64,000 nucleotides of DNA from Membranipora membranacea (lineage: Eukaryota; Bryozoa; Gymnolaemata; Cheilostomatida; Membraniporidae), in NCBI GenBank assembly GCA_914767715.1, contig OU612070.1, forward strand, positions 29,002,025 to 29,066,024. Reading direction: 5' to 3'. Shown here in pieces: positions 1-10,577 of the stretch. The position numbers and the translations under genes are program-made. The notes under the pieces were generated by a model. It had not been told where the DNA came from, made no database searches, and saw nothing but the letters and a program-made list of their open reading frames with translations. Numbering within the stretch: position 1 is the stretch's first letter; each line of letters begins with the position of its first letter.

Positions 1-576
1 TTTAATACAGCCGGCGTATTGGCAATGGTATAGTGTGCAGTAGTGCTGTCACGATTCGATTTATATCGGGAATTGTCAGTACCGAAAATGGGCACTTGAG
101 ATATGTAGTTAAATTTAGCCAGCCGCAGAAGTCAGAGGGTACAGATGGATATGAAAACAAATGCACCCAGTGACCCCCCCCCCGTGGTATTTAGTAATCA
201 CAAGCATAAACAACAGCAGAGAGATACAGAAGTGATCCATCAAAGATGTAACAAAGACAACCGGAGCATGCTAATCCGGTCAGAAAATAGGAATTCCAGT
301 GACGCAGTAATTTGGTTTTCCAATACGTTATAGTACCAAGTACCAAGTAACCTCCAGGGTGACATGGAAGTAATCAATCATGGACTAACAACAACAAAGT
401 CAGCCCAAAGATAGAACAATAAATTCCAGAGGGTAGACTGAGGAACAGCAGCAATATACCACGTGACGTGACCACAGAACGGTTTCATGTAACAAAGCCA
501 CAAGAGACACTAATCCACTAATCCGCTGACAGCTAATCAGACGACAACAAGCAAAGTCAGCACAAAAAACGGCACC

Positions 577-585
577 TATATAAAG
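577..585 (+). promoter_or_regulatory. TATA-like box of an unassigned transcript
   Basis: TATATAAAG lies in a more GC-rich local context, with an initiator-like TCAGTACAG about 30 bases downstream and a GTGAGT donor near 759. The arrangement looks like a Pol II promoter with a first exon, possibly inside an LTR. No coding exon was found downstream, so this is weakly supported. Confidence 0.3.
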
Positions 586-1023
586 GCCGAAATTTTGAAC
601 AGTAAATCAGTACAGTTTAATTCTTTGAGCAGCACAGTTAACTTTTTACATAGCTAGTAGAAGATATTATAATTTTGATTTAATAAATACTAGTTTTAAA
701 TCGGAGATCTTTGTTAGAACGCTAAAACTAAAGTGGAGTCTTAGGACCAATATACACTGTGAGTATCATTTGAATTACATTATCATTTTTTTATAAGTAT
801 CAAAACAATAAACCATAACCTTAGTGAATAAACTGTCGTAGTTGATTTCTATGCATATAGTAATTGGCGAAGTAATTCGGGACAGTTCGTCAGATACTCA
901 TACGTTAGGTCAAATTCACTAAGAGTTCATAAGACATTTTGCAATCAACTGAAGTAAGTCGTGATTAATTGTTACTATAACAACACTCTGAAACAGGATT
1001 CAAAATTAACTTTAGGAGGTTTA

Positions 1024-1144
1024 ATCATTGTGACCCACCGTTAAACGCAGGTAACTCGCGTCAGTGCTCATATCAAGTCGGATATCATTGTGACCCACAG
1101 TCAAACGCAGGTCATTCGCGTACTGTGCTCATATCAAGTCGGAA
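1024..1144. repeat. Tandem duplication, 60-bp unit, two copies plus a diverged third
   Basis: The segment starting ATCATTGTGACCCAC recurs 60 bases downstream with a few substitutions. A more diverged relative starts near 1173. Each copy ends in CATATCAAGTCGG. Function unknown. Confidence 0.75.
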
Positions 1145-1918
1145 ATCATATTGAGTTTGAATCATAGATAAGTATCATTGTGAACTACTGTTTAAAGCAG
1201 GACAGTATTAAGTAGTAGTCATATCTGCTTGGGAGTTAAATAGATTACGTTTTCGGAATAATAGTTTAGGATTAGATTCTTGTGTTTTAAAGAAGTAGGA
1301 CGCTACCGATTTAAGATAAGATACCTCTAATCTGTGAAACATTAATTCAACATTGAATAGAGAATTTGAACATCAATTTCAGGGTGACCACAGACTGATA
1401 CCTCTTTCCTTCACTAGAAATTTGGTTGGAGTCTTTAGCTAATTTAACTTGGCTAAGAGGCCTGTGATACCGCCTTGATTACCTGATTGGGCTTCCAGGC
1501 ACTATACTGAGATCAAGTAGGTGCTCATAATTAAAATCAGTCACCTAAGTTGAATAACAAAAATATCAAACGCACCTGAACACATTCATAAATAGTGATT
1601 GTGTCATACTAACATCTAAAGATAATATTGACTTTGTGGTGCAAGAGCATTTTCTCAAAACTCATCAAGAGTTTTACTGTTAGAACGAGACAGGGGTCTT
1701 AGCAGGTTATCGGCAGGAACATTTCTTAAACAGCTTGAAGGCAACTTCTAGTGAAGCTAAGAAAAGGTCAGGCTCAATAACAACACCTTAGTAAATTACT
1801 TTGTGGAGTAGTGGGAACCAGCTGTTCGTCACTAGAAATTAATAAGTTAAATACCTCGTACTCACTAGAGTGCTAGCAGTGGCGTATATTAGCACTCACG
1901 GCCCACATTCCGTGAGTG

Positions 1919-2010
1919 TCTGAATAGCTCAGTGTGTAGAGCGTCCGCCTATTAATCACTGTTAATAAGATTGTTGTGGGTTCGATTCCCGTCTCGGTCA
2001 GTTTTTTTTT
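1919..2010 (+). ncRNA. tRNA-like element with A box, B box and Pol III terminator
   Basis: TAGCTCAGTGTG at 1925-1936 fits the tRNA A box and GGTTCGATTCC at 1979-1989 fits the B box. A run of nine T at 2002-2010 is a typical Pol III terminator. The D stem GCTC/GAGC pairs. The acceptor and anticodon arms do not form a normal cloverleaf: the acceptor has mismatches, and the anticodon region is replaced by a 6-bp hairpin TATTAA/TTAATA with a 6-base loop. The A-to-B spacing of 54 bases exceeds a standard tRNA. It is most likely a tRNA-derived SINE head or tRNA pseudogene rather than a working tRNA. Confidence 0.55.
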
Positions 2011-2474
2011 CAAATGGGTGCTTTATAACTGGAGCATTTTTACCGTATTCTTCTACTGCTATTGAGTTGTTTTCTGAAAGTACCCAACAGCTCAGTGAGC
2101 TATTGAAATACCTCTCTGCTTGCACTATTTTGCTACCGATATGCAAAAATTTCCGGATTTGACGATCTTGTCTTTCTTCAGTGCATGAAAGAGGAGGTAA
2201 CTCCAAATTAGAACTACAAATAAATTACACAACAATAAAGTGACATTTAGAAGTGTCCTGCGTGCAAGATTTAAAACCATTACTAGAAGCATAGTTAGAA
2301 CCAAATTTGAAAGTAGGACGGTTATAGAACAACTATACATACTAATAGTACACAGCATATACTTTAGTATAGGATAGTCCCAATTCCATTACTCACAGCG
2401 TATACTCTCTTAAAGTATATGCAGGACTATCAATTAATCGTATATGCATGCTATCAATTAATGTGTGATGGTTG

Positions 2475-2493
2475 CCCCCCCCCCCCCCCCCCC
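2475..2493. repeat. Poly-C tract of 19 bases
   Basis: An uninterrupted run of 19 C in AT-rich surroundings. Similar homopolymers occur elsewhere in the window (G at 31593-31611, C at 48717-48729). Confidence 0.95.
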
Positions 2494-3063
2494 GTTACTA
2501 TGGTCAGATATATGGTTTTCCGATTCCTCTGTTCATTCACACATTACCTTATCACACTTCAATTCACTTGCTAACTAATCTCAAAGATTATAAATACTCA
2601 TAGTCATTGCTACTCTTGCCACATCATTAAAACGATATATCGATACCTACAATCAAAAATACCGAAAAAGGAGAAATCAAAAATCGAAATCGGGCATGGG
2701 TTGGTTTAAATAGAAGGTGTAAAATTAAAACATCGAAATCGGGAAAATCGATGCCAAAATTTTGACAGCACTAGTGTGCAGTTGTGCTATCACCTCTGGC
2801 ATTATGCTCAATGGTATTTAGACCTTATGATCTGGTACCTGGGATTTCACATTGTTTATTAATAATCAATTTATCTTTCCACTGAATATGTCCACTTTTG
2901 CCTTTTTATCATCCGAACTGTCTTGAATATTGAGGATGGCATCGATATAAAACCGTTTACCTTCAACATGACCTCTGTATGGGCTTCCTTGCTATTGTCT
3001 TGTCAATCATGTGAACAATCTTTCCTGCATATGTTAGCTGCTGTGATCTAATCTACTTTTGAT
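2494..3063. other. Non-coding stretch without recognisable features
   Basis: No plausible ORF, no RNA gene and no tandem array. CGAAATCGGG occurs twice near 2680-2740, and the end of the stretch carries a direct copy of bases 34-55. Confidence 0.5.
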
Positions 3064-3073
3064 ACCTCTGATG

Positions 3074-3161
3074 TAGTTAAAGAGCTCTAACTCCGGTGGT
3101 TCAGTGGCATTACATTATCATGTAATGCCACTGAACCACCGGAGTTAGAGCTCTTTAACTA
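3074..3161. mobile_element. Perfect 88-bp palindromic element with 9-bp target-site duplication
   Basis: Two 41-base arms (3074-3114 and 3121-3161) are exact reverse complements around a 6-base loop TTATCA. The element is bounded by the direct repeat CCTCTGATG at 3065-3073 and 3162-3170, the signature of transposition. A 9-bp duplication with arms this long is typical of Mutator-like or foldback-type non-autonomous elements. No mismatch in 41 bp implies recent insertion or gene conversion. Part of each arm (GGTGGTTCAGTGG) resembles the 5' part of animal tRNA-Gly, which could be chance. It cannot code for a transposase. Confidence 0.85.
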
Positions 3162-3389
3162 CCTCTGATGCGATATTTTCAGTTTTGTTTTGATTGGAAT
3201 CAGATACCAGCCAGATACCATACTGTACGCCATGCCATGACCGGCAAACGTATTTCTAATAAAATAGCTTCATGCCACTGAGTTGTTTAAGACCCCCCCC
3301 CTCCTCTACTAGGTAACTGATGGGGGTTAATGTAGATTAAACTGGCAAGTATGTCTCTGTCAGTAGACTGAGAAATAACAGTGACTTAT

Positions 3390-4091
3390 GGTTATGATAC
3401 CGATGTTGGCCGATTTGGAAATTTCATATATCGTTGAAAAGCTAATCGGACACTGATTCTGAAAATATTGGTTTCACTATGACGTGATGTCATGGCGTTG
3501 TGCTATTTTGATAAAAAGCAGGATAAGTGTCATTGAGGAGGACTTTTTAAAACAATGTGGTTCATATACAATGGTTCATATCAGACTTTCAACTGAATAA
3601 TGTTTACAAGACACCTCAGACGCACCCATGAGGGACAATTACTTGATCCTGTGGTATTGCGCTCCGGAGGAAAACCATCTTTTATGCATCGGTTATTAGC
3701 TCATTTAGGTCGCTTTGGTTTAATTGATGAGGATTCAAAGTGATGCAAACCACATTCAGGAGAGACAAGTTATTTAGTGTGGGAGACCTCATGCTACATG
3801 TCACAACTAGTAAATAACATCGGTATCAATTATATTAAGAGATGCCGTCTCTGTAAGAATGCTCATGGATCATCGTGCAGTTGAAAGTCTGATATGAACC
3901 ATAGTATCTGCACCACATCGTACTAAAAATCCTCCTCAAAGACGATTATCCTGCCTTTTATCAAAATAGCACAAAGCCATGACATGACGTCATGCTGAAA
4001 CCAATATTTTCAGAATCAGTGTTTGTGATTAGTGATTAGCTTTCCGATGATATATAAAATGTCCAAGTAGGGCAACGTTGGTATCATAACC
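3390..4091. mobile_element. Foldback element, about 0.7 kb, with terminal inverted repeats of about 230 bp
   Basis: Sequence from GGTTATGATACC at 3390 to about 3620 recurs in reverse complement from about 3860 to 4091, imperfectly but unmistakably. Shared stretches include CTGATTCTGAAAATATTGGT and TGGTTCATATCAGACTTTCA. The 240-base interior has no ORF of note. It resembles a non-autonomous inverted-repeat transposon. I could not define the target-site duplication. Confidence 0.75.
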
Positions 4092-4507
4092 TTAAGGGGA
4101 CGGCTGTCGTATTTGGCGCCAAGTTGATCTAAGTTTGCAGGAAAGTCGGAGCACACTTGGGGCGTAAATTCAGCTAAGCAGTCGATAGACTGCCGCCGGA
4201 TTACTTACAAACACAGCTTCTCTGTGATTTAATAAAATCTCAGAATTGAAGGGGAGTCACTCAGAATGTCTAGTGTGAGAGTGAAGTTATCATCCAAGCT
4301 TGTATGTAGATCTGAGGAGCAACCAAACAGGTAATCTAAAAGTGTCTCTGTCTGTTCATGTTCAGTGTTTGCCTCTTTTGGTCAAGAGCAGATACCCAGC
4401 CACACCATATTGCATTACTCAAAGCGAGGCAGATTTTTGTGGTGTGGTTAGAAAGTTAAAACCATAAACACATAAATACTCTAGACTGGAAACTATTGGA
4501 TATTTGA

Positions 4508-6085
4508 TACAGGCTCTGTGTCCTCTCTAATTCAGTGAAGCAACGTCACTGCGCTATTCACTTTTTCTCTGTAGTGCATAGGTCAGAATAGGAGTTATCT
4601 CCACCTAAATGTAATGTATGAATTATAAAGGACCTTATTTCTAAATATTACCACTACAACTGGGTAAAACCGGTGAATTTTACAAAACGTGTAGTAATGA
4701 AGTATAAAAATGTGATCAGTATACAGTGCCATCAAATATTGTGTGTGCCATAACAACATATGCTATAGCAGTTCCTGGTCTTAACATTGTATGAAAAATG
4801 GTGCGTCAACTTTTCAAAGTTCAAGGTTTTGCTCAGACTTTTACCTAATCAGTGCATCTGATCTTTCCAGCTGTCAGACATAATGAAAGATGAAAAACAC
4901 TAATGGTCCTTGAGTAAGGTTCGATTTCATATGTATTTTTGTCAACTGAATGCTTAAAAGCTCAGAACACTTAGTACTTGTTCTTCATGGTTCTTGCTCT
5001 TGGCCACTGATGGAATTTTAGTACAGTGAACTAAAAAAAACATCTCAGCAGCCATCTCAAGTGAACTATAGATACAACACAAGGAACTCACCTTGACCGC
5101 TGCGTAGTAGTGTATGGCGCATCAGATTATTTTATCTTTACCGGTGATATATATAACACTAGTTTGTTCCCTCGGAGGACAGTGGTGGTTGAGGGATATT
5201 TAAAATATTTTATTCATGTCCTGTCGCAAGCCAGCGGATTATTCGCACAAGGTAAGTTAAATTGTGGTATTGTATCAAATCTTACTTCCTGTACGATGAA
5301 GAGACCTGTTGTTCTTCCAGTTAATGTTCTTCAAAAATAAAGTCTCAAGAGGAATACCCACCAAATGTCGGGGAAACACTAGACATCCTGGTCATATGTG
5401 AGATTACAAACCCTCAACGCTATTGAAAGATTCCACTGCTTATCATTTGTTGATCTTTACACAGATTGATACATGTGTATCAAGGAGGGATGTGTAGGAA
5501 TACCATGTCAATCTAAGCCCAAAATTTCTAGCTCATGCTAGTTTAAAATGTCAGTAAGATTGGTCCAGAAGTAGCTAATCTCCAACAATATTATCATGCA
5601 AAATCACTGAATTGATATGAAGAGCAAAAACTCAGTGTCCTGAGCTCAGATTTTAAGCCTTTAGTTGACAAAATACCAGAAGGACCATCAGTATTATCCA
5701 TCTTACAGTTACATGTCTGACAATTGGAAAGATCAGGTGCAGTTAATTAAGTAAAAATGCTGGACAAAACCTTAAATTCACATTAGTCGATGCACCATTT
5801 TTCATACAAATGCTTTGGGCCAGAAGCAGCTATAACGTAAGTTGTTATTGCACGGACAATATTTGATTGCACGATATACTGATCACATTTCATACTTTAT
5901 TACTATATGTTCTATAGAATTCACCGGGTGTACCTAGTTTTAGTGGCCATATTCAGAAATAAGAAGGTGTTTTATTCTTATATTACATGTATGTGGACAT
6001 AACTCCTATTCTGGCCCAAGCGCAACAGTGAAAAAGTGAATAGCTCAGTGACGTTGTGTTGCTGAATTAGAGAGGACGCCCTGTA
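4508..6085. mobile_element. Foldback element, about 1.6 kb, with inverted repeats of about 470 bp
   Basis: The left arm (4508 to about 4985) and right arm (about 5625 to 6085) are reverse complements with scattered differences. Both termini begin TACAGG followed within about ten bases by GTCCTCTCTAATTCAG. The interior (about 4990-5620) carries one 76-codon ORF at 5110-5340 without recognisable transposase motifs. Long divergent arms around a small core are the structure of foldback-type DNA transposons. The right end abuts an AT-dinucleotide microsatellite. Confidence 0.75.
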
Positions 6086-6140
6086 TTTATTATATATATT
6101 ATTATATATATATATATATTATATACTATTATATATGTTT
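6086..6140. repeat. AT microsatellite
   Basis: Imperfect TA dinucleotide run directly outside the right end of the 4508-6085 foldback element, possibly its insertion target. Confidence 0.8.
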
Positions 6141-6240
6141 ATGGTTAAAACCAAACCACATGGATTATTTCACAATGTTGTGAGGGTGAGCACAATAAAC
6201 CTGCCTCTGAGATTTATCTGTCCCCTATTCTCCTTCTAGG

Positions 6241-6520
6241 ATTTCTCCGTTGTGGGTGGGCTCCGTTGTGGGTGGGCTCCGTTGTGGGTGAGCTCCGTTG
6301 TGGGTGGGCTCCGTTGTGGGCTCCGTTGTGGGTGGGCTCCATTGTGGGTAGGCTCCGTTGTGGGTGGGCTCCGTTGTGGGTGGGCTCTGTTGTGGGTGGG
6401 CTCCGTTGTGGGTGGGCACCGTTGTGGGTGGGCACCGTTGCGGATGGGCTCCGTTGTGGGTGGGCTCCGTTGTGGGCTCCGTTGTGGGCTCTGTTGTGGG
6501 CTCCGTTGTGGGCTCTTATC
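6241..6520. repeat. G-rich minisatellite of 16-bp and 12-bp units
   Basis: About 18 copies of CTCCGTTGTGGGTGGG, several shortened to 12 bases by loss of GTGG, run head to tail. All runs of three G lie on the + strand, so G-quadruplex formation is possible. Open frames of up to 91 codons on both strands arise only because the units lack stop codons. They are not genes. Confidence 0.9.
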
Positions 6521-6697
6521 TAGCTAGGTTTTCTCCGTGTAGGCAATGAGGCAGTGGCTTATCTAATACCCACTCCTGGAATGTATCCAAAATCCTAGGG
6601 GGAAAACAGAAAATTCCTCAACAATAATAACAGATTTTCAATGTCATTAATAACCGATGTAGTGTATTGCTTGGTTTATCAAAGCGTTCCTCTATGT

Positions 6698-9525
6698 TGT
6701 ACCGTGGCCCATTTCTGCCATGCAGTGTTTTGGAATATTAGGAAGCAGGTGCCTAGAAATAAAATGTGTTCCTTAAATAATCGAGCAGCTACCTAAAATC
6801 TTAGGAGGCATGGTAAAGTTAACACGTAGCTGCCTAAAAATATAATGTGTTTCCTAAATAATAGAGCAGCTACCTAAAAACAAAATAGACGTTGTAAAAT
6901 TAGCATGTGGCTGCCTAAAAATATAATGTGTTTCTTAAATAACTGAGCAGCTGCCTAAAAACAACAGACACCTTGAAAACTTTCTATGCAGCTTCCTACA
7001 AATAAATAATGATTCCTAGAATTATCTACCCACTACCTAAAAAATCATAGAGGCTTGCCTAGCAATAAACCATGGTTTCCCCTACAATCACCATTATGCT
7101 CCCTACAAAAGTTGCATGCTTGCCTAGAAATATAAAGGCCTTATTAATAATACACACTTGATTGAATTTATAGTCAGAACAGATCTGCTATAAATAATTA
7201 CTGTAAAGCAAATTATGATCCAATTTACTGTGCTTTAAACTAGAATCGACTGGAAGATGACTTTGGGGGGGCGGTTGTGGTGCTTGCAAACATTCACAGG
7301 GGCCCCGACCCACTTGCAATACATGAACTAATCAACTGAACAACAAAGCCCCAAAAATGTTTTTATAAAAAATGCACAGTGACATTGGATAAAACAGGAA
7401 GCTTGTTAGTAGGTAGGTTATTAGTACTATAAACATTGTTGTATCAGATCTCAAAGCTAGAAGCTTGCCGCAAACCGTTTTTTTTTTATTTATCAGGCAG
7501 CACTTATCATGACAGACTTTTAGCTCTGTTATCATGTCTCAGTAAGCATGAGCTATTAAGCTGCATGGTAAGCTGTGGGATTGAATCTCCCAGGTTTGCT
7601 GCACTTTTTTTTTGGAAAGCAGCTATCAACATTTTAATTTTCAGATCTCATAGGGTTTGAAACTCAGTTATAAGTGGCGTTTGTAAGATTAAAACTGTAC
7701 ACTGCTAATCTCTATTATTGAACATCCGAGTAGAACCATAGGACAAAACGACAATTTAGATGATAAGCAAACAATCAGTAGGGAGTACACTTTTCCAATT
7801 ATAACATCAGAGAGTCTTGAAAAGGACTAGGCAATTCTCTATCATACTCTAATTTGCCAGCACTATATTACATTTTCACTTCGCTCTTCATATACCACAG
7901 GCACTGCTATATTTTACTCATTTTTTTTATCGCATCATTATCACTCTATGCCTCATAGTTTATACGCATTGTATTTATCATAATCTATGAGTGTCACCCA
8001 GTTTCGGCTTATATAAACCACCTTCCTCCCGTATGGTCCCTCATCAGGTTTGCTGCTCTATTTTTTGGAAAGCAGCAGTGGACACTAATTATTATCTCAG
8101 ATCTCATCGTTAGAAGCTTGCCACAATATTTTGTATTTATTTACCAGGCAGCGCTTTGTCTCAGTACTATAAACATTGTTGTAGCAGATCTCAAAGCTAG
8201 AAGCTTGCTGCAAACCTTTTTTTTTAGTAATAGTAATCTTGAGTAATAGTAATCTTGAGCTTACAGAGCGCTATGCATACTTGGTTCGCCACATAAAAAA
8301 GGGGAATCAAAATTAATGTATAAAAAGTTTTACAGGCATAAGGCCACAATTAGGCCGCAAAATATTACCCATTAGGCCGCACTGGCAAAAAGGCCGCAGG
8401 TTGCCCACAGCTGCTCTAGATCAATATTGATCGATTCGCCTAAATTCGGAGCTGTTTTTCCTCCAATGGACAGGGGAGCAACTCCGAATACAGACAAATG
8501 AATCGTGTATATGTTCACTCTGACCAGTGAACCATGAGTGAACTAAGCTACGATCTGTCCAACTGAGTCGAATAGTTTTGCTCCTTTTCGGTGGTCTCTG
8601 ATCTTATCAGTTCTAGTAATAATCATTATAATAAGAAAAATATCTTAAATTGAATTATATAGTACAATATATTATATAATTCAATTTAAGATATTATCAT
8701 CATATCATATTAGTATTGGGAATGTGGTGATGATAGAGGGGTCACCAATCTCTGGTGGTAGCGACTCGCTGTTAATCTAATAATAATAATACTGTAAAAG
8801 TACTTAGTATCAGTAGTATCACTTTCTTATTATTTTATCTATCTCAGACTCATTATCTCTTCACACAAAAAAAACTGGTTAATAAGTTAAGTAAGTAAAA
8901 CTCCATACTAGAACACAGTATGGTGGTCTGCTCAATGCTTCAAGACCCACAATAGTACACCAAACGTGAGATAGCCGGAGGGCTATAAATCATTTCAATA
9001 GAGGGCTGATTTCAGCTGTGCATCGACAATCTATGGCAGGTCTGTTATGTCTATAAACTCAATCAAGTGTGTATTATTAACAAGGCCTGTATATTTCTAG
9101 GCAAGCATGCAACTTTTGTAGGGAGCATAATGGTGATTGTAGGGGAAACCATGGTTTATTGCTAGGCAAGCGTCTATGATTTTTTAGGTAGTGGGTAGAT
9201 AATTCAGGAATCAGCATTTATTTGTAGAAAGCTGAATTGAAAGTTTTCAAGGTGTCTGTTGTTTTTAGGCAGCTGCTCAGTTATTTGAGAAACACATTAT
9301 ATTTTTAGGTAGCCACATGCTAATTTTACAAAGGCTATTTTGTTTTTAGGCAGCTACTCGATTATTTAAGAAACACAATTTCTTTTTAGGCAGCTACGTG
9401 TTAACTTTACCAAGCCTCCTAAGTTTTTAGGTAACTGCTCGATTACTTAAGAAACACATTTTTTTTCTTGGCACCTGCTTCCTAATATTCCAAAACACTG
9501 CATGGCAGAAATGGGCAACGGTAAT
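6698..9525. mobile_element. Large foldback element, about 2.8 kb, with inverted repeats of about 470 bp
   Basis: The left arm (about 6698-7175) matches the reverse complement of the right arm (about 9045-9525) closely over the whole length, starting near CCCATTTCTGCCATGCAG. Each arm contains internal degenerate repeats of roughly 70 bases built on CAGCTGCCTAAAAA and GTGTTTCTTAAATAA, the modular design of foldback transposons. The interior contains duplicated segments (7440-7500 and 8160-8220) and a smaller palindrome at 8639-8695. No transposase ORF is visible, so it is non-autonomous. Confidence 0.8.
8639..8695. repeat. Perfect palindrome, 23-bp arms, 11-base loop
   Basis: Arms at 8639-8661 and 8673-8695 are exact reverse complements and AT-rich. 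It sits inside the larger 6698-9525 element. It may be a nested miniature transposon or a replication or cruciform-prone sequence. No clear target-site duplication was found. Confidence 0.8.
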
Positions 9526-9755
9526 GTTGTGATTTTCTGACCTCTTTGTTATGAGTGTCAACATAAGCATGAAAAAACTACTCACTTTCAGCTATAATTG
9601 TAATTGAATGTTATCTAGCAGAACCAGTCTGTGTCAGCTCTACTGGTCAGGATGGACTGACATCACTTATGATGTCGTCATCTTGATACCATGTGACGGC
9701 TGTGGAGAGGAGGCTGGTTGACGGAGGCAGGAGGGGGCGGTGTCAAACCTCAGCA

Positions 9756-9763
9756 TATATAAG
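9756..9763 (+). promoter_or_regulatory. TATA box of the small secreted-peptide gene
   Basis: TATATAAG is preceded by a GC-rich patch (GGAGGGGGCGG near 9730) and followed after about 25-30 bases by a pyrimidine-rich start region. An exon ending at a strong GTGAGT donor (9823) follows at once, so this looks like the core promoter of the gene with coding exons at 10247 and 10489. Confidence 0.5.
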
Positions 9764-9862
9764 CTCTGCCTTTCAGGATAGAAGTCATATTTCTCCTCTT
9801 ACCATCTCAAGCAGCACATGAGGTGAGTACAAGCATTGCAATATATATAATACATGAAAGTA

Positions 9863-10017
9863 AGCATCCGATGTCAAGGTGAGCGTCATCATTAGCATCC
9901 GATGTCAAGGTGAGCGTCATCATTAGCATCCGATGTCAAGGTGAGCGTCATCATTAGCATCCGATGTCAAGGTGAGCGTCATCATTAGCATCCGATGTCA
10001 AGGTGAGCGACATCATT
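9863..10017 (+). repeat. 31-bp tandem array, five copies, each containing a splice donor motif
   Basis: Five almost identical 31-base units start at 9863, 9894, 9925, 9956 and 9987. Each contains CAAGGTGAGC, a near-consensus 5' splice site on the + strand. The array lies in the presumed first intron, 40 bases after the donor of the non-coding first exon (9823), whose context AG|GTGAGT is similar. Together they offer six donors in 200 bases. Confidence 0.9.
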
Positions 10018-10246
10018 ATACCTACTTTACAGTAATCTGAACCTCATGTCAAATATAGTTTGCTCCAGTTGTGGTTAACCAGGGAAACATGATTGAATTT
10101 CAAGATTAAACAAGTTCATGAATTATTTGCAGGTTCCTCAATCCTGTCATAAAAGTAATCTTCACAATCTATCAGATTTAGAATTCGAAAGCTTTTCAAA
10201 TATCTACTATTGTAAAATTGACTGTCCATATTGATGTTATTTAGAA

Positions 10247-10577
10247 ATGAAGGTCGTTTTTCTCGTAACCCTGATCATAGCTGCTTTAGGTGAGTCTACT
10301 ATGATAATTAATTCATATTTCCACTGCAAACTATTCTCCTGTGTAGATATGCTCATAATACTTACAGTGCTATCATACATATTATGATGTTTAACTTCCA
10401 CCATTGATTTTCATTGACTAATTTCTTTTCCGGAATTACCATGATTTATGGGTTTTTATATTGATTTTAATATCAATTTTCTCTCCAGGCACATGTGCTT
10501 TTGCCTACTACGACTCTATGAATTGTGAAGGTGAGGGGTACCAACAAACACAAACTATGTGTAGAGAGAAATATTGA
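10247..10577 (+). CDS. Candidate small secreted peptide precursor (two coding exons)
   Basis: Predicted coding exons are 10247-10289 and 10489-10577, joined in phase 1 (donor GTGAGT at 10290, acceptor CTCTCCAG ending 10488). They give about 43 residues: MKVVFLVTLIIAALG, then TCAFAYY and onward. Residues 1-20 form a classic signal peptide, with an A-x-A site (AFA) just before the two tyrosines. The mature part would be about 23 residues, acidic to polar, with two cysteines and a C-terminal EKY. A non-coding first exon ends at 9822 behind a TATA box. A GTGAGG at 10531 could instead splice to further exons, making the product longer. I recognise no family; a secreted peptide hormone or defence peptide is possible. 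The signal-peptide exon with a phase-1 intron is the strongest evidence. Confidence 0.45.

Larger units (their letters stand above)
1..1920. other. Non-coding, probably decayed mobile-element sequence
   Basis: No ORF here looks like a gene; the 62-aa ORF at 145-333 resembles no family I know. The stretch contains a TATA-like site at 577-585, a possible splice donor near 759, and a 60-bp tandem duplication near 1024-1144. A 22-base stretch at about 34-55 recurs almost identically near 2771-2793 in direct orientation, which might mark the edges of an old insertion. I see no primer-binding site, polypurine tract or coding domain that would prove an LTR element. Confidence 0.35.

Noticed and set aside
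1-2400. LTR retrotransposon
   Set aside because: A TATA box and internal repeats are present, but no paired LTRs, primer-binding site or gag/pol-like frames could be shown.
5110-5340. 76-codon ORF inside the 4508-6085 foldback element as a transposase remnant
   Set aside because: No acidic triad or DNA-binding motif is visible, so I do not call it a gene or pseudogene.
6214-6527. Overlapping ORFs of 64-91 codons on both strands rich in Gly-Trp-Ala or His-Asn-Gly-Ala-His
   Set aside because: They run through the 16-bp minisatellite in several frames at once; the openness comes from the unit lacking stops.
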